DNA from: Engraulis encrasicolus
Lineage: Eukaryota > Chordata > Actinopteri > Clupeiformes > Engraulidae
Direction of reading: 5' to 3'
Length of the DNA: 64,000 nt
Assembly: GCF_034702125.1 (NCBI RefSeq)
Contig: NC_085860.1
Span: 56,704,976 to 56,768,975, forward strand
Made by a program: the position numbers and the translations under genes. This document shows, one piece after another, positions 56,801 to 64,000 of the stretch. The notes under the pieces were generated by a model, which was not told the origin of the DNA, did not search any database, and saw only the letters and a program-made list of their open reading frames with translations. How positions within the stretch are numbered: position 1 is the first letter of the stretch; each line of letters starts with the position of its first letter.

Positions 56801-58185
56801 GGCCTATGTAATTTTAAAGCAATTAAAACAATTGAAGCAATTTCACAATGTTCACACGTGTATTCAGCTTTTTTCCAACGCAAGTCTGTGCATAATTCCA
56901 CTGGTCTACTCCCAAATCTAACCCTAGATTTATTTGAATTTGTGTGAATCACGTCACCAAACAATTGCCTGTACCCCGGTTGTCACAACTCTGAATTCCA
57001 TGGCTCTGCACCATGCAATGTCGTCTCACCTAATGTGCCTCATCCACCGACAAGAGTAAACCACCACTCATCGCACAGCTGTCTACTTCCAATGACACCG
57101 CCTGGGCCTTCGATGGTCGATATGCTCAACTAGGGACAGAAGTCTACACCTTCACGCTTTAATTACAGCATTTTCTGCACGTTATACAGAGTTAGCCAGA
57201 CTCGTTTCAATACAAACTGGAACGTAGGACAACTGTAACGTTGTATGATAGAATTAATCCACTCTACTGTACAAGGGCGGTCCTAGGGGCGGGATGGCTG
57301 GATGATTGCCACACCCCATCTCAAAACCCTGCCCCCAAATGACATCGCGAAAATCGCTATAAACATGTTTAAGTAGTTATGAACATGATCCGGGGTCGGG
57401 GCTGTCTTGGAAGGGGCGGGGAATTGAAGGGGGCGTTGCCCAGGGCACAATCCTAGGACTGCCACTACTACTATAGAACTTCTTGGTTGCATAACTGCTT
57501 CTGATGTTGAATCAAAGAGGTGATAATATTCTGGGAAGTGGGGGTGTAAGAATGGGATGTGTAAAAGGTCAGGAATGTGTGACATTTTGCGCAGACATAA
57601 TTACTGCTATTTGGAAAAGGTTTCAATAACAATTCCAAAGCCAACTATTCTCCTCCGCATCAGAACACTAGTCTGAGTGTGCAACCCCAAACATGCATGG
57701 ATAGAAAATCAGAACCAAGCAATATGAAGTCAAGTTGGATGTGTCAGCTGAGCTTTCATTAAGTATACTGTGCAGTCAAACATCTGTTCTTTCACTTAAG
57801 CTATTTACTTTTTAAGTCGTTGTCAATACAAGTTAGTAATTGAACATGCTATAGAGTAGCCTCATAATGTGTGCTGTGGAACAGTGGAACTCTGTAGGCT
57901 ATATAATACCATAGCCTAGTAGTACACTACTATGACATTATAAATAGTCTTTTGTGTTAGTGTTTGTTCATTGCTATTCTGATTATATGTAGTATATTGA
58001 ATAACAGTGGCATTTTCAAAACCTCTGTAATGAGATGGAGCATTATGGAAAGACAACATATCCAGTCAAGCAAATTATTGTTTTGAGGTAAATATGTGCT
58101 CATGTAAAATCTTACCCATGTAATCTCAAAAAAGTTGGAACAGGGCCAATAAAATGCCTTTAAAGGCAAGACGAAGGAGGACACT
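56801..58185. other. No gene seen
   Basis: The stretch at about 56930-57010 is similar to 59575-59655 (an unnamed repeat). A G+C-richer piece at 57275-57470 ends 'cagggcacaatcctaggactgcc', a single TIR-like edge. No exons. Confidence 0.35.
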
Positions 58186-58640
58186 TAATAATAATTGTAT
58201 TTGTATAGCACTGTGTCATACAAGGCATGTAACTCAAAGTGCTTAACAAATGGGAAAAAAAACATTGTTAGAGATGGATTTAAAAGGAGAGGTATAGAGG
58301 AGAGGCAGAAATAGCAGGAAGGCAGAGGAAGAAGAGATAGACAGAGATTGTTGAGTCATAAGGTCAACGTAGGTTAGGACCAGGATTCTTAGATGCGTAA
58401 GGTCCATACTGGCTGGGCCTGTCATAAGTCATAGATAGTCACACAGAGATTGGGCGCTCAGGTGCGGCCCCTGGTGGCATCAGGGGTGAGGAAAAACTCC
58501 CTTTCGCTTGAATCATAGTTTGTAGGGGGGGAAAAAAGCTCAGTGAGGTCTGAGAAAAAACCCCCTATAGTCAGGAAGAAACCTCAGGCAGAGACCAGCG
58601 GCCACCTAGGGGAGCCCCCTGCCAGGGCTGGTTGTGAGTA
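58186..58640 (-). mobile_element. L2-like LINE 3' UTR, minus strand
   Basis: It starts at (AAT)n with 'ttgtatagcactgtgtcatacaaggcatgtaactcaaagtgcttaac', as at 28560-28620. It continues to 'ggtgaggaaaaactccct' and 'aggaagaaacctcaggcagagacc'. UTR only; no ORF. Confidence 0.75.
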
Positions 58641-59699
58641 GTTAATAGTTCATTATAATATAATAGTTATATAATATAATATAATAGTTCATTATAATAT
58701 AATATAATAGTTCATTATAAACGGATTGCCTGATTGTATACAAAAACTGTTATTTTTGGTGCCAGACATGATTTTAGCAGTGTTTTCCTTTTTGTTATGT
58801 TTAATATGTGACACATCCTGACTGCAGGCTCTGCATTTTATCATCTAGCTACTCTTATAATGGAGGCAAACTGTTCAAAGTAGAGAATGCAGTTTTTCAT
58901 CACTGTATGGCAATATGGTATAAATGCCGCCTATAATGCCTTAGCTGTGTATGCTGCTCAAAACCTGTGTATTTCATACATCATTTATTTTAACTCTCCA
59001 CATGAGTAAGACCAGACACTACTGCACCCCATACCATACAGTATATGCTATCTTTCAAACCAACTAAATCAAGTTGATTCATCTTTTGGGTAGCCGAAAG
59101 GGTGTAAGACTGCTGAGTGGTCTACAATGCAATTATTTCCAAAATTCATGCTACCCATTGTCCCAGTCGGCTCCTCTGGCATGCCCATAAAACTGCATTG
59201 TTTCCCTCTCCGAATGCTCCACCCATGGTCGTGCGGTGCCAATCACTGCCAGTAATTTGGCATATTGATTAGCCACTACATACAGCAGATGGAGCCAACC
59301 AGAGCCATCTAATATCAGAGTTACGCCACTCCCATAGACCTCTATGGACCAATCTTTCCACAGCAATGGCGGCTCTCATGGAGCCTCACGGAGCGTTAAC
59401 ATGGAAATCCCCATTGACTTTAGTTCTATTAGAAGTTACTTAGTTCCAGGAGGTGGCCGTAGAACACAGAAAATGTGGTAAAGGTAATGTAATTTGTTTG
59501 TACTTAATCTTTGTTTGGTATGTGATGGTTCTGTGTTAGTTTCCAACGAACAGAAGTTTACTGTTAAGAAACATTTTAATCTACGCGAATCACATCACCA
59601 ACCGACTTCCTGGTCCCCGGTTTGCGCAACTCTGTTATTAGATGGCTCTGGAGCAAACGTGGGGGAAAACAAGCAATTTCATGGGAGGGCCTAGAGTTG
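58641..59699. other. No gene seen; unnamed repeats
   Basis: Short A+T repeats (58650-58720). 59150-59650 looks repeat-like (shared words with 56930-57010). Nothing coding was supported. Confidence 0.35.
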
Positions 59700-60142
59700 C
59701 CGACCGGGTCAATTACTAGTTTCCTTTTTCACGAATACTTACTACCATCATCAGATTCTAAGAGTTCATTATGACAAAATTTCACTTTTCATAAGTGATA
59801 AGGTGGATCTTTGCCATATCCGTCATTTTGAATTTCCAAAAATAATTTTTTTTTAGCCGCAAAACATACTGTACTTTGGTCATAGTAAATATTAGTTTAT
59901 TATATTTATGAAAAGATCAAATTTGGCAATAGGCACCTTGGGGCACCATTGAGGGCTGCCCCCTTGCACGGGTGAGGCATAAATGCAATTTCGTTGTGTG
60001 CAGTGTTCACTTGTGTGCTGTGGAGTGCTGTGTCACAATGACAATGGGAGAGTTGAGTTTCCCAGTTGGGCTTTCACTTCACTTCACTTAGTTTCAATGA
60101 GCAGCGTAGTTGCAATACTTACTGTGGCCCCCATCCTACACA
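59700..60142 (+). mobile_element. TTAAAGGTRCACTGTG MITE copy, interrupted by a SINE tail
   Basis: The body matches 17215-17491 ('attctaagagttcattatgac', 'cattttgaatttcc', 'tgaaaagatcaaatttggcaatagg') and ends CACAGTGCACCTTTAA. The left terminus is lost. Confidence 0.75.
59938..60090 (+). mobile_element. SINE (type 3) 3' half inserted in the MITE
   Basis: 'ggggcaccattgagggctgcccccttgcacgggtgaggcataaatgcaatttcg' to 'gggctttcacttcacttcactt' interrupts the MITE between 'aataggca' and 'agtttcaatgagc'. 5' truncated. Confidence 0.75.
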
Positions 60143-60185
60143 GTGCACCTTTAAACCCAGCAATGCAGCGTAGGCAAGACCTTAA

Positions 60186-60748
60186 AGGGGTATGCCACTA
60201 TTATAAGAGAAAGTGTTGCCCCATATAACATTGCAGTAGTTGAGGTGAGGTTCAAATAAGGTTTCATATAGAGTTAGTAGGGCCGACTGAGGACTTTCAT
60301 ATTCTCTAGCTGGGTAGCTCAGAGCCATAGAATTAAGAGTTCAGCTAATTCCATCACCCTCAGTGGCGTTTCAGGCAGTGGTTTATTCATAATTATCATA
60401 GACTAAAATGTAATTCTGACAATGCCCATCACACCATTCACTGTTTCCATGAATCAAGTGTCAATGTCAGTTCTGGCCACTTTCCCCTCACCTCTCAACT
60501 ACAGTACATTAACTAATTCGTTCACGTGTGTTCCCTCAGCTTATCATCTTTCTTCGCTAGCGATTGGCCATGTACCTTCATTGCTACACGGATACATTGA
60601 CTTTCACTAGCTTAGCGACATATTCCCTCTTTTAACTTGTCTTAAAGCAAGACAACGCTTAACATGAAAAATAAGACACTTTACCACCTTTATAAACCCC
60701 AGCCAACGATTTTAACTGTATTAAGCCCCAAAATAGTGGCATACCCCT
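60186..60748. mobile_element. TTAA-flanked MITE with AGGGGTATGCCACTATT ends
   Basis: Ends AGGGGTATGCCACTATT and AATAGTGGCATACCCCT are exact inverted repeats, TTAA on each side (60182-60185, 60749-60752). The left half contains the block shared with 49690-50075 in inverse. Confidence 0.8.
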
Positions 60749-60752
60749 TTAA

Positions 60753-61158
60753 TACATATCCTTAAAAATCTAAAATACTTTCTTCCTCATTCTACCTGAG
60801 ACTTTAATCTTACTTACTGTGCAAGGTATTTGGTTACATTGTCTCACCTTTCCAGATGTCTTTTTCCGTCTGTGCTATCTTAGCTGTGCATTTTTGTCTA
60901 CATTTCTTCCTCTTCCTTGTGCATCATAGAAGTTCCCAGGAAGCAGACAGTAGTTCTTTGTGTACTGGACTTAAAAACACCCTCTAACGAACATACAGAA
61001 CAAGAAGATAGTGTTTTTTAAACATTTGATTGCAATTGTGTTAATATCCCCAACCCTTGTATTGGTCATATTGCATAACCTTCGACAAAATACAATGTGT
61101 AATTTGGTTCTATGTGAAGACCACACTTATTCTACCAAAAATGTACTGATGTGCTTTG
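60753..61158. other. No gene seen
   Basis: A+T-rich sequence. The 87-codon frame at 61011-61274 runs into the hairpin insertion and has no domain. Confidence 0.4.
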
Positions 61159-61173
61159 TTTTATCTCACATAT

Positions 61174-61387
61174 TTTTCACAAGGAAGAGCGCGATACTGC
61201 TTCTTCACGGTTCACCACTTTTTATTTTTCTTGGTGGAAAAAATGTCAGCACCAAGAAAAATAAAAACTGGTGAACCATGAAGAATCAGTGTCACGCTCT
61301 TCCTTGTGAAAACTGATGACTGAAGTACCCTGAAAAGCTGCACCTGCTGAAAAAGAAGCCTTCGAGGTATGCGGGCTCTCACAATTT
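61174..61387. mobile_element. 214-bp insertion with a 63-bp-arm hairpin and 15-bp TSD
   Basis: Direct repeats TTTTATCTCACATAT at 61159-61173 and 61388-61402 bracket the insert. It starts exactly with a hairpin: arms 61174-61236 and 61250-61312 pair at about 58 of 63 positions around a 13-nt loop. The rest reads 'gctgcacctgctgaaaaagaagccttcgagg'. Family unknown. Confidence 0.82.
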
Positions 61388-61485
61388 TTTTATCTCACAT
61401 ATAACATTCCTTTATTAATTCCTTATCAATACAGTACACAACAAAAAGAAAGGGCTTTGATTGTAAACAGATGTATTCATGTCAA

Positions 61486-61528
61486 ATCAACGCGACCGAA
61501 AACATAACCTCGTTGGCGGAGGTAATAA
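61486..61528. mobile_element. Edge fragment of the TTGGCGGAGG family
   Basis: 'aacgcgaccgaaaacataacctcgttggcggaggtaataaa' matches the right edge at 48856-48895. Confidence 0.7.
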
Positions 61529-61639
61529 ACAACAAACCAGTTAGCGACTTAGTAGGTTGCCAATGGGAAATTGCATTGCAACCAAGTAAGTTGCTAACTT
61601 AGTTAGTAACAACGCTTTCAAGAAACACACTCCAGCACC

Positions 61640-61960
61640 AAAGACCACAACATCAGATGGCGCATTCAGGCCGACTGAGAACCGTGCCGGTGCGCGTTCC
61701 CGCACCTAATCGCGAACCGGCCATCGTGTTCACGCCACAGATATTTGCGTTCGCGAAGTGGCCGTCAGCAGGTCCATCCGGGTAACACAGTCACGTGATG
61801 AAAAAGTTCAAAGCCCGGTATGAACACGGGCGGTTCGCAGACAAACCCTTTAGTGCCGAACGTAACTGGTGTGAGCACCGACACTGGCTCCGTTCTGGTC
61901 GGCCAGAAAGCCATATCAAAGACACAGAGAAAAGGTACACACGGCTTGAGGAAGAGGCTT
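61640..61960. repeat. Interspersed repeat shared with 20580-20770
   Basis: 'gtaacacagtcacgtgatgaaaaagttcaaagcccggtatgaacacgggcggttcgcag' matches 20621-20680. Higher in CpG than the other copy. Not assigned to a family. Confidence 0.6.
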
Positions 61961-61974
61961 TAGTAAGGCAAGGC

Positions 61975-62610
61975 AATGCAAGGCAAGTTTATTTATATAG
62001 CGCATTTCATACACAGGTGCAACTCAATGTGCTTGACAAAGTTAACTTAATGTAAATGAAAGGAAACAGGGAAGAAAGAAGGAAATAAATTAGAGTCAAA
62101 AACATTTAAACATTAAGATAAAACATAAGGTAAAAATAATAATGAAATAATATAAAACAAATTAAATAAACATTAAAATAAAAATAATAATAATACATTT
62201 AAGCTAGGGGAAAGCATCTGAGAACAGCTTTGTCTTGAGTCTAGATTTAAAGCTATCAATAGTGGGTGCATTTTTTTACGTAATCTGGAAGCTGGTTCCA
62301 AAGCTTTGAAGCATAGAAGCTAAAGGCTGCCTCTCCACACCTTGTTTTGACTTTTGGAATCACCAGCAAATTCTTCTCCGTTGACCTTAGTGACCTGGTT
62401 GGTGCATACAGCTGAAACATATCCAGTAGATATGTGGGTTGCATTTGAATTAATGATTTAAACACAAGTAGCATTGCCTTAAAATCAATTCTGTAGCTTA
62501 CTGGGAGCCAATGGAGCGATCTTAAAATTGGAGTAATGTGGTCGAACTTCCTTGCTTTTGTAAGAACCCTTTCTGCTGCATTTTTTACAAGTTGAAGATG
62601 TTTAATGGTT
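61975..62610 (-). mobile_element. LINE 3' end, minus strand
   Basis: 'tttatttatatagcgcatttcatacacaggtgcaactcaatgtgctt' is a common fish LINE 3' end read in reverse. The minus strand retains an ORF2-end relic: VKTRCGEAAFSFYASKLWNQ, LPDYVK at about 62345-62275. Confidence 0.7.
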
Positions 62611-62791
62611 AGTAACTAACCACTTACCGGTAGGCAAGTCTCAGACTTCAACCTTCCCAGCTATGAGGAAGAAGCGCTGTGATGAGTCCTTGCCGGACGG
62701 ATCCAAAACAGACACGGCTTATCTACAGTATCATATCTCCAGGTTGAGGAAGGCTTACTACTAAATGAGTGTATATTAGTTTTCATCTAAA

Positions 62792-62880
62792 CCAGTGTTT
62801 CTCAACCTTTTTTTAGGCGAGGCACCTTTTCAATTCATGAAAAATTTCAAGGCACCCCAAACCAACAAGCCTTAACATGG
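62792..62880. mobile_element. hAT terminus fragment, CAGTGTTTCTCAACC type
   Basis: 'cagtgtttctcaacctttttttaggcgaggcaccttttcaa' matches the end type at 24822. No partner terminus was seen. Confidence 0.55.
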
Positions 62881-62994
62881 CATCGCATCCGATACTACAC
62901 AAGCTTAGAAAAGTAACACATTTTTAGACGTCACACAACCTACATTCAAAGTTGCAGCTAACTGGGGTGACCTAGGGTACCATATGTAAAAGTA

Positions 62995-63050
62995 AAATCT
63001 TGCCTGACATGTTTCGGCAGTGAGACTTCTGTCTTCATCAGAGGGTCTAA
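62995..63050 (-). repeat. Repeat segment with CTGATGA...GCCGAAAC motif
   Basis: The minus strand reads CTCTGATGAAGACAGAAGTC, then TCACTGCCGAAACATGTCAGG. It resembles the segments at 26629-26655 and 55938-55962. Confidence 0.5.
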
Positions 63051-63671
63051 CATATTGAAGTATGACGTGCTTTAAAAACAGCTGATGATGTGGAGGTGTG
63101 ACCTTCCTGTCAATATTGACAGATTGGTCACACCTCTTGCTGTTAGAGTTGTGGCCTCAGGATGGTGTTGCAGTTGTGAGACAGCAGGTATGCTCCCTCA
63201 TCCCTGTTCATGGTGGTTGGGCTGCGCTTTCTGATCTCTATTGACTCCTTAATCCAACGATGATAGGTCAAAATCAGCTGTTTTTAAGCATGCCACACTT
63301 CAACATCCATGTGACCACATCCAAGTCTCACCGTCAAAAGATGTCAGGTAAAAGATAAAACGTTTACATGTGTGAAACAAAGGAAACTTTGAGAATTGAT
63401 TTAACTGTTAGACATAATGAACATCATTACGTCACTTCCTCCGGTACACAAGTACTTGCAGAAACTAAACAGAATAAGCAAGCAGGCAAGCAAGCTAATC
63501 GTCATCCCTCAGAAACAGTTGAAGGATCTGTACATCCAGGCAGTGGGATGGAAGACAAATACATGCCCTTGGATACCTCTCTCCCGACCCATCCTTGTTT
63601 TGAGCTGCTTCCTTCTAGAAGATTCAGAGTGCCTTTGGCCAAAAAAGTAATTGATAAGAATTCCTTCACCC

Positions 63672-63695
63672 CAACACACACACACACACACACAC
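63672..63695. repeat. Short (CA)n microsatellite
   Basis: About 12 CA units. Surrounding 63051-63904 has no supported gene. Confidence 0.9.
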
Positions 63696-63904
63696 ATACC
63701 CACAGCCCCCCCCTCGCCACACACACATACACAAACAAGACATTTTTCTAGCATCGCGACATGTTAGACAATAAAGCTTTTTTATTTGAAGACTTAAAAA
63801 CCACTTCAATCATTTGGAGCTATTTGAATTTCCTGATGACGACATCTGACAAACACATGTTACAAACTTAGGATAGTCACAACTGACAGCCATTAACTTT
63901 ATTG

Positions 63905-64000
63905 CTTGTTTAAAGGTGCACTGTGTAGGATGTGGCCAGTGTAGGTATTGCAACTACCCTGCTCATTGAAACGGTGCTGTTTACTGCCAAATATGATCTT
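63905..64000 (-). mobile_element. TTAAAGGTGCACTGTG MITE, cut by the window end
   Basis: TTTAAAGGTGCACTGTG at 63910-63926, followed by 'tgcaactaccctgctcattgaaac' and 'ctgccaaatatgatctt', mirrors 17491 back to about 17400. Same family, opposite reading of the internal sequence. Confidence 0.75.

Noticed and set aside
61795..62055. 86-codon frame rich in Arg and Glu
   Set aside because: It crosses from one interspersed repeat into a LINE 3' end. The similar sequence at 20635 is broken.

Overview
This is vertebrate nuclear DNA, almost certainly from a ray-finned fish. It is A+T-rich and low in coding content. It is packed with fish-type transposons (hAT and Tc1/mariner elements, tRNA-derived SINEs, L2- and CR1/Rex-like LINEs, TTAA-flanked MITEs) and long (CA)n, (GATA)n and (CAGT)n microsatellites. 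Frequent TAGGCCTA-type words recall clupeiform genomes, but that is only an impression. There are no operons, CRISPR arrays or prokaryotic signals. Most long open frames are repeats.

Three host-gene signals stand out. (1) 14475-16094, minus strand: three consecutive coding exons matching the N-terminus of CEP290, with canonical splice sites and, for two of them, the human exon lengths (78 and 70 nt). (2) About 41300-41601, plus strand: a promoter-like GC/TATA segment and a leader exon whose last 15 nt read ATG AAG AAG TCA AAA before a GTAAGT donor. This is best explained as exon 1 of kitlg (Kit ligand), a known neighbour of CEP290. (3) 10244-11427, plus strand: an unrecognised two-exon gene model (about 307 codons, charged, coiled-coil-like). 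No tmtc3 exon was recognised between cep290 and kitlg, and no cep290 exon 5 or later was recognised to the left of exon 4.

Layout. 1-10 kb: a hAT MITE, a SINE, an element with four 125-bp units rich in AGGTCA words, a non-coding block present in three nearby and two distant copies, and a Tc1 element with IR/DR ends. 10-17 kb: the unknown gene, a decayed hAT with an hATC remnant, and the cep290 5' end with its promoter side. 17-25 kb: microsatellites, an L2 LINE, a hAT nested in another TIR element, and an R2/R4-like LINE. 25-37 kb: MITEs, a broken Tc1 transposase, and a deep nest in which an L2 LINE is split by a Tc1 element and a hAT. The Tc1 is itself split by two tandem Helentron-like units carrying 135-bp B-box repeats, and the hAT by a second hAT. 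37-42 kb: a piggyBac-like MITE, a CR1/Rex LINE and kitlg exon 1. 42-64 kb: mostly presumed kitlg intron 1 or flank, with LINE 3' ends, SINEs, microsatellites and several strong hairpins.

The genes do not form a pathway together. Their interest is synteny (cep290-kitlg), gene structure and the transposon load in introns and flanks. Family names rest on motifs, termini and target-site duplications read by eye. No database search was possible.
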